Below are positions 1 to 5,971 of a stretch of DNA of 9,851 bases, in pieces (position 1 is the stretch's first letter; each line of letters opens with the position of its first letter). Position numbers and translations under genes: made by a program. This stretch comes from Streptosporangiaceae bacterium. Lineage in GTDB: Bacteria > Actinomycetota > Actinomycetes > Streptosporangiales > Streptosporangiaceae. Under the pieces are notes generated by a model. The model saw only the letters and a program-made list of their open reading frames with translations. It had not been told where the DNA came from and did not search any database. Location of the stretch: contig JASHYW010000694.1 in NCBI GenBank assembly GCA_030042885.1, positions 1 to 9,851 on the forward strand, written 5' to 3'.

Positions 1-1
1 A

Positions 2-151
2 ACATTGGCAACTGGCCAGCTCGGCGGCCGCCAGATGGACCGCTGGCAGATCGAGGTCACTGGCGGCGCTAGGGTGTGGTACCTGATCGACGACGGCCGG
101 CGCACGGTCTGGCTCGTCCATGCTGGCGCCGGTCACCCGAAAGTTACCTAG
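2..151 (+). CDS. C-terminal part of a RelE/ParE-like toxin-type protein (cut by window start)
   Basis: Reading frame 2 is open from the window edge to a TAG at 149-151 and gives 49 residues. The segment RWQIEVTGGARVWYLIDD followed by RTVWLVHAGAGHPK and a stop resembles the C-terminal beta-strands of small actinobacterial RelE/ParE-fold proteins, which often end in a 'WYLIDD..RTVW..HA..GHPK' pattern. Such proteins are usually mRNA-cleaving toxins paired with a helix-turn-helix antitoxin. No antitoxin is recognisable just downstream, so this may be an orphan or a remnant. The start lies outside the window. The family call comes from remembered sequence patterns and is moderate; the reading frame and stop are seen directly. 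Confidence 0.45.
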   Translation, partial: TLATGQLGGRQMDRWQIEVTGGARVWYLIDDGRRTVWLVHAGAGHPKVT

Positions 152-184
152 TAGCGCCCGCCCAACCCATTACCGCAGCAGAGC

Positions 185-403
185 TTGCCCGCACAACGCT
201 GCACGCTGGCGCTGAGCTTCGCGGCCCAGAACGCCGTCACGGCGCTGCGGATGGACGCCGGGTGGCCGCTGCCCGACGGCCAGCCGACCGAGCCAGCCGC
301 CGGCCGCGGCATGGTCACCCTGCCTGAGCTCACTGCCCACGAGCGCATCCAAGCCCGCCGGCTGGAACCACGAGAGCGTCGGGAAGCGCAGGGCTGGGGG
401 TAA
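185..403 (+). CDS. Small ORF of unknown function, possibly the tail of a decayed gene
   Basis: An open frame of 72 codons lies 33 bases downstream of the toxin-like stop. Its second half, VTLPELTAHERIQARRLEPR to the stop, is hydrophilic and charged, looks like an alpha-helical protein tail, and has coding-like codon use. The first half (rich in Ala, Leu and Pro) is less convincing. I see no ribosome binding site and do not recognise the family. It could be the partner of the preceding toxin-like gene by position only, the C-terminus of a broken gene, or chance in GC-rich DNA. Confidence 0.22.
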   Translation: MPAQRCTLALSFAAQNAVTALRMDAGWPLPDGQPTEPAAGRGMVTLPELTAHERIQARRLEPRERREAQGWG

Positions 404-473
404 CGCCCGGGCGGATGCCTGCAGCGCGCGCTTCAGCTAGGCCGCACTCCCGGGTCAGGCTCGCATCTGGCCC

Positions 474-496
474 GGGGTGTACCACGGCCCGTTCGG
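474..496 (+). repeat. Half copy (D) of a dispersed palindromic repeat
   Basis: The stretch ends in GTACCACGGCCCGTTCGG, which matches the arm of the palindromic elements at 1939-1998, 5043-5100 and 8354-8401 (consensus near GCACCACGGTCCGTTCGG). No facing CCGAACGG arm follows within 30 bases, so only one arm is present. The recognisable histidine-kinase homology on the opposite strand stops just at the inner end of this arm. Confidence 0.5.
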
Positions 497-498
497 AT

Positions 499-615
499 AC
501 CGCTCAGCATCAGCGCCAGGGTGACCAGGCGCTGCTGGACGCCGTCGTGCAGGTCGCGTTCGATCCGGCGGCGTGTCTCGTAGATGGAATGGCTAGCTGT
601 CAGCCCCTTCAACAC
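499..615 (-). pseudogene. Remnant of a NarL-class sensor histidine kinase (H-box segment only)
   Basis: The minus strand encodes YETRRRIERDLHDGVQQRLV followed by TLALML, the dimerisation and phosphoacceptor helix (HisKA_3) of two-component sensor kinases of the NarL/DesK class. The His in 'RDLHDG' would be the autophosphorylated residue. Nothing of the sensor, of the rest of the helical hairpin or of the ATP-binding domain is present. Homology ends after about 39 codons, where the sequence runs into the half repeat at 474-496. An intact kinase has 350-600 residues, so this is a scrap. It lies directly downstream of the hydrolase on the same strand, 22 bases after that stop codon. The motif is clear; the pseudogene status follows from its size. 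Confidence 0.65.
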
Positions 616-636
616 CTGCCACCTAGCGGCCCTACG

Positions 637-1728
637 CTAGAGGAACAGGGTATCGAAGGTGCTGCCGTCGAGCGCTGGGGCATGCTCGAGGATGCCGCGG
701 ACGAAACGGCCGACGTGCTGGTACACCTCACGGCTGGCGTCGGCCCAGGGCATCAGGATCGGGAACACGTGGAACATGCCGGGTGCCTCGTGCGCATGTG
801 TGGGCACCCCGGCCTGGCGCAGCCGGCCGGCGAACCGGCGGATCGGGTCACGGAACATCTCATCAGCTCCCCAGCACATGCACGTCGGAGGGAACCCTTC
901 CAGGTCGGCATTGACGGGAGATACGTAGGCGCTCGATGCGTCGACCCCGTGAAGGTAGGACGCGGTGGGGATATTCCAGGGAAGGATGTCGTACTTGGCG
1001 TTGCCGGTGACGGAGGGCTCGTCCAGGCGGAGGTCCACTTCGGGTGAGAAGAGGATCAGCCCTGCCGGGCGCACCACCTCGACGTGGGAGGGAGCGGCCA
1101 GGAGGAGAGTGTTAGCCAGGCCTCCGCCGCCGGAGTCGCCGGCCACGAGCAGATGCTCCGCGGGAATCCCGCGCTCCACCAGCGCCCGCGACACGGCGGC
1201 GGCGTCCTCCACTCCTGCCGGAAAGGGGAACTCGGGGGCCAGGCGGTAGTCGGCGACGAACACGGCACACCCGGTCTGGTGGCACAGCCGGGCCGTGAAG
1301 AACGCGTACATGGTGGGGGACGTACCGATGTAGCCGCCCCCGTGGAGGTAGAGCACGACGCCTCTGGGGGGCTGGTGGCGCGGCCAGTACAAGATCCCTG
1401 GGACCCCGCCGAGCTCCGTCTGGCGGCTCTGCACGTCAAACCGGCGCACCACGGGGCGCATGACGGCGCGGCAAAGCTCATCGACGAGGAGCTCCATCGA
1501 CCGGAACTCGGGGATGGGCAACGATGTCATGTAGCCCATGAAGGAGCGGATCGTCTCCCGGGTCACCGCCGTGCCCAAGTTCGACAGCGGTGCCGAACCT
1601 CCGGACAACGGGCGGCGGAAGGGCACCCGGGCCAGAGCCGCGGCCATCTGCTGGGCGAGCAGGATGGTGTCGATCGCCGCCACTGGGGCGGTTGCCGTCT
1701 TGACCCCCGGTCTTCTCGCCATGACCAT
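637..1728 (-). CDS. Alpha/beta hydrolase of the hormone-sensitive lipase (HSL) family
   Basis: A 363-residue serine hydrolase, most likely an esterase or lipase acting on short- to medium-chain acyl esters; the substrate cannot be read from the sequence. Seen directly: the HSL oxyanion-hole motif HGGGYIG at about residues 129-135, 'YRLAPEFPFPAGVED' at about 161-175, the nucleophile elbow GDSGGGG with Ser at about 199, an acid-residue region 'WGADEMFRD' at about 286-294, and the catalytic His in 'PGMFHVFP' near 320. The usual HSL elbow is GDSAGG; here Gly replaces Ala, which still fits GxSxG. Residues 1-110 form a helical cap-like region. The ATG at 1728 is chosen because GAGGAGG lies 11 bases upstream; an in-frame ATG at 1722 is an alternative, and the open frame runs back to 1863 without a good ribosome binding site. 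No partner gene is co-oriented except the kinase scrap downstream. Confidence 0.88.
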   Translation of the reverse strand: MVMARRPGVKTATAPVAAIDTILLAQQMAAALARVPFRRPLSGGSAPLSNLGTAVTRETIRSFMGYMTSLPIPEFRSMELLVDELCRAVMRPVVRRFDVQSRQTELGGVPGILYWPRHQPPRGVVLYLHGGGYIGTSPTMYAFFTARLCHQTGCAVFVADYRLAPEFPFPAGVEDAAAVSRALVERGIPAEHLLVAGDSGGGGLANTLLLAAPSHVEVVRPAGLILFSPEVDLRLDEPSVTGNAKYDILPWNIPTASYLHGVDASSAYVSPVNADLEGFPPTCMCWGADEMFRDPIRRFAGRLRQAGVPTHAHEAPGMFHVFPILMPWADASREVYQHVGRFVRGILEHAPALDGSTFDTLFL

Positions 1729-1739
1729 CGCGGTGTCGA

Positions 1740-1746
1740 CCTCCTC
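1740..1746 (-). promoter_or_regulatory. Ribosome binding site deciding the hydrolase start
   Basis: The minus strand reads GAGGAGG here, a near-perfect anti-16S match, 11 bases before the ATG at 1728 and 17 before the ATG at 1722. It supports a start well inside the longer open frame. Confidence 0.6.
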
Positions 1747-2060
1747 AGTGGCGGCGCCGCCGACCGTCCTGTGCGGCAGTTCGCGGGGATACCTGATCAT
1801 CCGCCGTGGCCGCCTACCTGCTGGCCCGCAGCCTACCCCGGCTGGTGTGACGGCGGCGCGCACCGCACGGTCCGGCGCCGCGGCCCGGGCTCACGCCCGC
1901 GACCGTGCTTATCCACGTATCGCCCCTTTTATTACGCGCCACGTGCACCACGGTCGTTCGGGACAAAGGTCTTCAGGCCGAACGGACCGGGGTTCACGTC
2001 CGGCCCCAGGTCAATCGCCACGTCGCTGACGCCGTACTCGTTCCTGCAACCCCGGCCCGG
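1747..2060. other. Gene-free stretch upstream of the hydrolase holding repeat A
   Basis: No gene with a supported start is visible. It should contain the hydrolase promoter, but no clear -35/-10 pair stands out. The palindromic repeat A occupies 1939-1998. On the minus strand between about 2049 and 1940 a short open stretch reads EYGVSDVAIDLGPDVNPGPF and continues for 16 residues to a TAA. Its composition is protein-like, but it has no start codon and no recognisable family, and part of it is the repeat itself. It could be the tail of a lost gene. Confidence 0.3.
1939..1998 (-). repeat. Palindromic repeat, copy A (longest arms)
   Basis: The plus strand has GCACCACGGTCGTTCGG (1945-1961), a 16-base spacer, then CCGAACGGACCGGGGTTCACG (1978-1998). 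Left and right arms are inverted copies over about 20 bases with a few mismatches and one gap. The same arms occur at 5043-5100 and 8354-8401, and as a half copy at 474-496. Spacers differ between copies, so the arms are the conserved part. The strand given follows the arm carrying the CCGTGGTGCAC extension; the element is close to symmetrical. Confidence 0.7.
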
Positions 2061-2300
2061 TCAGCGGGACAGGTCGGTGACCGCTGCGGCTGCGGCGCCG
2101 GCGGCGGCGGCCAGGAATGCGGCCACGGCCGCGCGCTGCCCGGCGGGGACCTCGGCCGCGATCACGCGGACCCGGGAGTGGTAGGCGGTCAGGCCCTCCG
2201 GCGTGCTGGCCGCCGCTTGCGGCGACAGTTCGATAGCACGTAGCGCCGGTCGCCGGGCCCTGTCAGGCCGGCGCAACCTGGAGATCCACGACCGGCTATG
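2061..2300 (-). pseudogene. C-terminal remnant of a MarR-like transcriptional regulator
   Basis: On the minus strand the frame ending at the TGA at 2063-2061 reads RLRRPDRARRPALRAIELSP, then STPEGLTAYHSRV and AAEVPAGQRAAVAAFLAAAA. This order resembles the wing and C-terminal dimerisation helix of MarR proteins ('RRPDPxDRRALxIxLTPxGxxAY...LPxxxRxALxxAL'). The helix-turn-helix core that should precede it is not recognisable, there is an insertion-like doubling around 'SPQAAASTPEG', and no start site fits. An intact MarR protein has about 140-160 residues. I read it as a decayed regulator; a chance alanine-rich frame in GC-rich DNA remains possible. Confidence 0.38.
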
Positions 2301-2478
2301 GGGCGGCCGCCGCGCCCGGACCCGCATCGCCGAGGTCGCCGGCGCCCTGGGCCTCAGCGAGAGCCTCAGCCATGACCACCATCGCCATGCAGGCCAGCCG
2401 GGAGACCGCTACCGGTGCGTTTGGCCAACACGTGCGGTCAATAGGACCATTACTCCGGTTGACGGTTACGATCTCGGG
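2301..2478. other. Upstream region of the lipid kinase gene
   Basis: The kinase frame is open back to 2203, but residues encoded before 2479 (for example HDHHRHAGQPGDRYRC) show no family resemblance and look non-coding. TTGACG at 2459-2464 resembles a -35 box but is too close to the start to serve it. 'AATAGGACCATTACTCC' at 2440-2456 is AT-richer than its surroundings and may be part of a promoter or operator. No convincing -10 box is seen. Confidence 0.25.
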
Positions 2479-3831
2479 ATGGCCGGGGATGTGCCGGCGG
2501 CCACCTCAGATGCGGAGAAGAACCCGCCGGGTACCTTTGCGCAGCGCTGGCTGGCACGGCTGAGTTTCGTGTTCACCGCCGCGGCGGTCGCGATCGTGCC
2601 GGTCTTTGCCGGCCTGAAGAGCCTGGCGATGCTGGCCGTGGGACTGAGCGCCGTCGCGGTGAGCCTGGCGTCCGGGTACCTGTTCCTGGCTCGTCGCGGG
2701 CTGCTGCGCTGGCTGTCGCTCGCGGTCTTCGTCCTCACGCCGGTCGCGGTCATCGTAGTGTATGCGTTCGTCCGCCTGCTATGGGTGGCGCTCGCGGCGG
2801 CGGCCGGGTGGCTGCTGGCCGGGACCACCGCGCGCCTGGCCCTGGCCCTCAACCGGGCGGACTGGAGGATGCCGGAACACCCGGTGGAAAAGCCCGCCGC
2901 GCGCCCGTTCCTGATCATGAACCCGAAGTCGGGCGGCGGCAAGGTCGTACGGTTCGCGCTGCAGCGCGAGGCCGAGCATCTCGGTGCCGAGGTGTTCTTG
3001 ATGAGCGGACCGGAGCCGGTCGATGTGGCCGAGGTGGCCCGCAAGGCGGTGGCCGCAGGCGCCGACCTGCTGGGCGTGGCCGGCGGCGACGGTACCCAGG
3101 CCCTGGTAGCCGGTGTCGCGGCACGGCACAGCCTGCCCTTCGTGGTGATCCCGGCCGGTACCCGCAACCACTTCGCGCTCGATCTGGGCCTGGACCGTGA
3201 CGACCCGGCGGCGAGCCTGGGCGCGCTGTCCGATGGCGTCGACCTGCACGTCGACCTGGGTGAGGTCGGTGGCCGGCCGTTCGTGAACAACGCGTCGTTC
3301 GGCGCGTACGCCGAGATCGTCCAGACGCCCGCTTACCGTGACGACAAGGTCGGCACCACGCTGGACGTGCTTCCCGAACTGCTGCAGGGCCACCGCGGCG
3401 CGCGTCTGGCCGTGCACGCGGCGGGCATGCAGATCAGCGCGCCGCAGGCCGTCTTGGTATCGAGCAACCCATACGGCACCGCGGACCTCGCCGGGCTGGG
3501 CCGACGGGTGCGGCTGGACCGCGGTGTGCTCGGCGTGGTAGGCGTCACGGTGGACAGCATGCTGCAGGCCGTGGCCCTGCTCGGCGGCCGGCGTTCCGAC
3601 GGCCTGGCCGTGCTGACCGCGAAGGAGGTCACCGTGACCTCCGACACGCCGCAGATCCCGGTCGGCGTCGACGGTGAGGCGCTGTCGATGCCCGTGCCGG
3701 TCGTGTGCACGATCCGCCCTGGCGCGCTCCACGTCCGGGTGCCACGTGACCGCCCCGGCGCCACCCCGCCGGAGCCCCCGGTGACCTGGACCCGCCTGTG
3801 GCGCCTCGCCGCCTCGCATCGGCACCGATAA
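2479..3831 (+). CDS. Membrane-anchored diacylglycerol/sphingosine-kinase-like lipid kinase
   Basis: A 450-residue protein in two parts. Residues about 28-118 are strongly hydrophobic and form three or four predicted membrane segments. From about 143 a DAGK catalytic domain follows: NPKSGGGK at 148-155, the nucleotide-binding GGDGT at 202-206, PAGTRNHFALDLGL at 225-238, NNASFGAYAEIV at 270-281, and 'VGVDGEAL' near the C-terminus. These are the signature blocks of the DgkB/YegS/LCB5 lipid kinases, which transfer ATP phosphate to diacylglycerol or related lipids at the inner membrane face. The lipid substrate cannot be told from sequence. The ATG at 2479 is chosen because coding character begins there; its ribosome binding site is weak, and a leaderless transcript is possible. 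The upstream extension to 2203 is rejected. The gene stands alone, with no co-oriented neighbour within 130 bases, and has no internal damage. Confidence 0.88.
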   Translation: MAGDVPAATSDAEKNPPGTFAQRWLARLSFVFTAAAVAIVPVFAGLKSLAMLAVGLSAVAVSLASGYLFLARRGLLRWLSLAVFVLTPVAVIVVYAFVRLLWVALAAAAGWLLAGTTARLALALNRADWRMPEHPVEKPAARPFLIMNPKSGGGKVVRFALQREAEHLGAEVFLMSGPEPVDVAEVARKAVAAGADLLGVAGGDGTQALVAGVAARHSLPFVVIPAGTRNHFALDLGLDRDDPAASLGALSDGVDLHVDLGEVGGRPFVNNASFGAYAEIVQTPAYRDDKVGTTLDVLPELLQGHRGARLAVHAAGMQISAPQAVLVSSNPYGTADLAGLGRRVRLDRGVLGVVGVTVDSMLQAVALLGGRRSDGLAVLTAKEVTVTSDTPQIPVGVDGEALSMPVPVVCTIRPGALHVRVPRDRPGATPPEPPVTWTRLWRLAASHRHR

Positions 3832-3851
3832 GCGCTACGCGGCGCGCTGTT

Positions 3852-3866
3852 ATAGGGCGGCCCTAT
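3852..3866. promoter_or_regulatory. Perfect 7-1-7 palindrome after the lipid kinase
   Basis: ATAGGGC-G-GCCCTAT lies 20 bases after the kinase stop. No T-run follows, so it is not a classical rho-independent terminator, although actinobacterial terminators often lack one. It could equally be an operator for the BON gene that started at 3971. A TTGACA hexamer begins at 3870, four bases further on, but no good -10 box sits 16-18 bases after it. Confidence 0.4.
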
Positions 3867-3890
3867 GGCTTGACAGTCATTCACCACTTT

Positions 3891-3914
3891 CCAATCGCGG
3901 CCCGGCTCGATTGG
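3891..3914. promoter_or_regulatory. Inverted repeat in the 5' region of the BON remnant
   Basis: CCAATCG (3891-3897) and CGATTGG (3908-3914) are perfect inverted copies separated by 10 bases. A second pair, GACTGGC (3914-3920) and GCCAGTC (3945-3951), follows it. Together with the palindrome at 3852-3866 this makes a structured leader or operator region ahead of the ATG at 3971. Whether it acts as protein-binding DNA or as RNA hairpins cannot be decided from sequence. Confidence 0.35.
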
Positions 3915-3970
3915 ACTGGCGCATCAGGAAGGTAAGCCCGCCTGGCCAGTCATCGGAAGGGATGCAAGCA

Positions 3971-4078
3971 ATGAGCCAGACCAAGGAGATCCGCAAGTCG
4001 GTAGAGGACGAACTCATCTTCGACCCGCTGGTCGAGGCGTCGGACATTGGGCTCGCGATCTGCAAGGTTATCCCCTGA
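3971..4078 (+). pseudogene. 5' fragment of a BON-domain protein gene with a foreign tail
   Basis: The ATG at 3971 has a good ribosome binding site (GGAAGGGA, 9 bases upstream). The frame gives 35 residues: SQTKEIRKSVEDELIFDPLV, then EASDI, then GLAICKVIP and a TGA. The first 26 residues match the usual start of actinobacterial multi-BON proteins ('..IRxxVExELxFDPLVDxxDI'), which continue with 'xVxNxxGxVxLxGTVPSYPQ'. That continuation is absent here but present at about 8970 on the opposite strand. The last 9 residues do not look like BON sequence. Intact proteins of this kind have over 200 residues, so this is a broken 5' end that kept its translation signals. BON domains are small alpha/beta modules linked to membrane or osmotic stress. 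Confidence 0.6.
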
Positions 4079-4264
4079 CCGCCGCGCACGGTATCGGCCG
4101 AAATCATGAGGCCATCGACAGCCGGTCTTGGAGTCATACAGAGCCTGCCCGCGCGCCCGCGCCGCCCGCCCAAGCCAGTGGCTATGCCCTTATTGGTCTC
4201 AGATGTTGGCCGGACACGGTGCGGTCGCCGTCTACTGGTAGCGCGTCGACCTGGAGCGAGGCCC

Positions 4265-4998
4265 ATGGCAAACCGTCGAACTTTCCCAGGCCATATCTCG
4301 ATCCGACGGCAGTCGAGCCCTCTCGACGTCGTGATCGCCCTCGTTGTCGTGGCCGCCTTCTACGGGATCGCGCGGATCAGCGAATCCCTGAGCGTCAACC
4401 TAACCCCCCGGTGCGATTCCATCGCAGGTTCCGACCGGGATCAGTCACGTCCCGTACTACGCGGCGTGCTCGCTGCTGCGGATGTTCACTGCCCTGGCCG
4501 CCTCGACAATCTTCACCTTTGTCTACGGGACGGCCGCGGCCCGGCTCCGGCGGGCCTCCAAGCTGCTCGTCGCGATACTGGACATCCTCCAGTCGGTGCC
4601 CGTGCTCGGGTTCCTCACCTTCACGGTCGTGTTCTTCCTCAGGGCGTTCGGGACGGGGGGCGGCCTTGAGGCAGCGGCCGTGTTCGCCGTGTTCACCTCG
4701 CAGGCCTGGAACATGACGTTCAGCTTCTACCACTCGCTGATCAGCGAGCCTACCGATCTGGACGAGGCGGCTCGCCTGTACCGGCTGACCAAGTGGCAGC
4801 GTGGTGGTCTGGGGATCCCATCACCTGTCCGCTACCGGGCTCGGCGCGTACATCGCCGAGGCCTCCAGCTCGGCCGCACTGGATCATTTCGCCAAGGTGC
4901 TGACCGGCGTCATCGTCATGAGCCTGTACGTGGTCCTGGTGAACGTCCTGTTCTGGCGGCGCCTGTACCGCCTGGCCGACTCTCGTTTCACGATCTGA
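4265..4998 (+). pseudogene. NitT/TauT-type ABC transporter permease, frameshifted and internally deleted
   Basis: Three collinear pieces of one inner-membrane permease. Piece 1 starts at the ATG at 4265 (GGAG 8 bases upstream) and gives a membrane segment, LDVVIALVVVAAFYGIARIS, up to 'NLTP'. Removing one C from the six-C run at 4404-4409 joins it to piece 2: GAIPSQVPTGISHVPYYAAC, 'LRMFTALAASTIFTFVYG', QSVPVLGFLTFTVVFFLRAF and 'DLDEAARLYRLTKWQR', the EAA-type loop that contacts the ATPase. At about 4797-4801 the frame changes and piece 3 continues VVVWGSHHLSATGLGAYIAE to RRLYRLADSRFTI and TGA, which is the very end of the second permease half in this family. Intact two-half members have about 550 residues; here about 245 remain, so several hundred codons are missing. 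Such permeases import substrates like nitrate, sulfonates or bicarbonate. An ATG at 5015 with AGGAC 9 bases before it may be the start of the lost ATPase gene, cut off by repeat C. Confidence 0.75.
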
Positions 4999-5042
4999 GA
5001 CAGGACCGATCACGATGCAGCCCACGGCTACAACCCCGCCGA

Positions 5043-5100
5043 CCGCACGCGCCGGGACCGTTCGGGATCATTGCCTGTGTACCGAACGGACCGTGGTGCT
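5043..5100 (+). repeat. Palindromic repeat, copy C
   Basis: CCGTTCGG (5058-5065), a 16-base spacer and CCGAACGG (5082-5089) are perfect 8-base inverted arms. The right arm extends as CCGAACGGACCGTGGTGC, the consensus arm itself. The left flank, from 5043, matches the left flank of copy B at 8354 in 19 of 23 ungapped positions. The element lies between the remains of an ABC operon (+) and of an aldolase gene (-), at the point where the ABC operon breaks off. Confidence 0.72.
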
Positions 5101-5102
5101 TC

Positions 5103-5547
5103 TCAAGCGTGAATGTGCCCGTCGTCCGTGCGCCTACTGCCCGCGCAGATGTCGCCGGTCTTGCCCGCGTGCCTGCGGGCCGTGCTCAGGCCGCCCAGCG
5201 CTTGTGTGCCGGTCTCTTCCTGGCCCGCCTGGTCGGCGATATGGCCGGCGATCGGTTCTTCCCAGATGCTGCGGCCGATGGCGAACCCCATGAAGCCGTC
5301 CACCGGCGCCGCTAGCGTGAGCCAGTGGTCCAGCCGCGTAGCCGGAGCATCGCGCCGGAGCACGATCGCGCCGATGTGGCCGCGCCCGCCCGTCTGGATC
5401 TGGGCCATCGGTAGCCGGTACCAGCAGCTCGTACAGTAGCGGCACCCCGCGCACGCGAAGCGCGTCGCTGACGAACGACTCCCGGTGATCCATTGCCATG
5501 ATCAGCAGCGGATCCCCCGGCGACGAGCAGCGTCCATGCTCTCCCAT
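5103..5547 (-). pseudogene. Remnant of a DUF2090 / 2-deoxy-5-keto-gluconate-6-P aldolase-like gene
   Basis: From the ATG at 5547 (AGAGG upstream) one frame reads PLLIMAMDHRESFVSDALR and then directly PLLYELLVPAT. In the intact family, roughly 150 or more residues should separate these blocks. Around 5400 the match moves to another frame: GAIVLRRDAPATRLDHWLTL and APVDGFMGFAIGRSIWEEPI, the C-terminal phosphate-binding end of the TIM-barrel. The last ~40 codons to the stop at 5103 do not match. At least two deletions, one changing frame, have therefore removed most of the barrel. The family (also the C-terminal part of some IolC proteins) cleaves a phosphorylated keto-deoxy sugar in inositol catabolism, or has related aldolase roles. 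The order of blocks is seen directly; the expected spacing is remembered family knowledge. Confidence 0.68.
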
Positions 5548-5735
5548 GGCTCGATCCTCTGGCCCGTCGCCATTCCAGCCAAAGAACCGTGTCCTACCCC
5601 GCGATCGATGGCGGCTATCCGTTATCGGCGAGCACTCCCCGGGCGAGGCAGGTACCGCGGGCTCCCGCAAATTGCCCTAGCCTATGGCACGACAGTCCTC
5701 GTCACCTTGCGCTGACGGCCGTGCAGGCGGATTAC
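5548..5735. other. Gene-free spacer between divergent gene remnants
   Basis: It separates the start of the aldolase remnant (-) from the start of the small membrane-protein remnant (+), so it once held two promoters. No clear promoter boxes, repeats or RNA gene are visible. Confidence 0.3.
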
Positions 5736-5917
5736 ATGGACAAGACACCGGTGAGAAAGGCGGAGCCAGATGCGCCGGTCAGACTGGTTGACTTTTCGGC
5801 CGTGGTGCTGATCATCGCGGGGATCCTGGGGTGATCGATGCGATCTGGGCCACCCGGGTACCACGATGGGGGTGGCCCGGTCGCTTACACGCTGTGGCAG
5901 CGGTTCTTGCGCTTTGA
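5736..5917 (+). pseudogene. Small membrane-protein remnant (DUF7144-like), frameshifted
   Basis: The ATG at 5736 opens a polar start, MDKTPVRKAEPDAPVRLVDF, followed by the hydrophobic segment SAVVLIIAGILG and a TGA at 5832. Adding one G to the four-G run at 5828-5831 lets the frame continue as GVIDAIWATRVPRWGW to a TGA at 5915. 'LVDFSAVVLIIAGILGVIDAIWA' resembles the first membrane helix of small four-helix actinobacterial membrane proteins such as DUF7144. Intact members have about 120-150 residues; even after repair only about 60 are present, so the rest is lost. The family assignment is tentative; the restored reading across the G-run is seen directly. Confidence 0.42.
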
Positions 5918-5955
5918 CCCCGGCGAGGCTCGCTGACGTGGTCCGTGAACCGTGG

Positions 5956-5962
5956 AGAAAGG
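5956..5962 (+). promoter_or_regulatory. Ribosome binding site deciding the phosphoketolase start
   Basis: AGAAAGG (within GGAGAAAGG) ends 9 bases before the ATG at 5972. It overlaps the reading frame that would start at the GTG at 5945, which favours the ATG. Confidence 0.6.
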
Positions 5963-5971
5963 CAGAAGAAA

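Noticed and set aside
1729..1863. Longer hydrolase start at 1863
   Set aside because: No ribosome binding site is seen there, the extra residues are Arg/Pro-rich and unlike the family, and GAGGAGG sits correctly for 1728.
1957..1976. DosR/DevR hypoxia box-like sequence TTCGGGACAAAGGTCTTCAG
   Set aside because: The left half fits the DosR consensus, but the right half does not (about 15 of 20 positions). Copies B and C fit worse, and B lies between convergent stops where a promoter operator is unlikely. The conserved feature is the wider inverted pair with a 16-17 base gap.
1084..2184. Plus-strand 366-codon open frame opposite the hydrolase
   Set aside because: It mirrors the hydrolase codons and has no domain signature; the minus strand carries all catalytic motifs.
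2203..2478. N-terminal extension of the lipid kinase frame (92 more residues)
   Set aside because: The extra residues show no domain or membrane pattern and look like translated non-coding DNA. The hydrophobic N-terminus begins naturally after 2479.
5798..5812. CGGCCGTGGTGC as a further repeat arm
   Set aside because: It lacks the CCGAACGG core and falls within the hydrophobic coding stretch 'SAVVL' of the small membrane-protein remnant, so it is best taken as chance.
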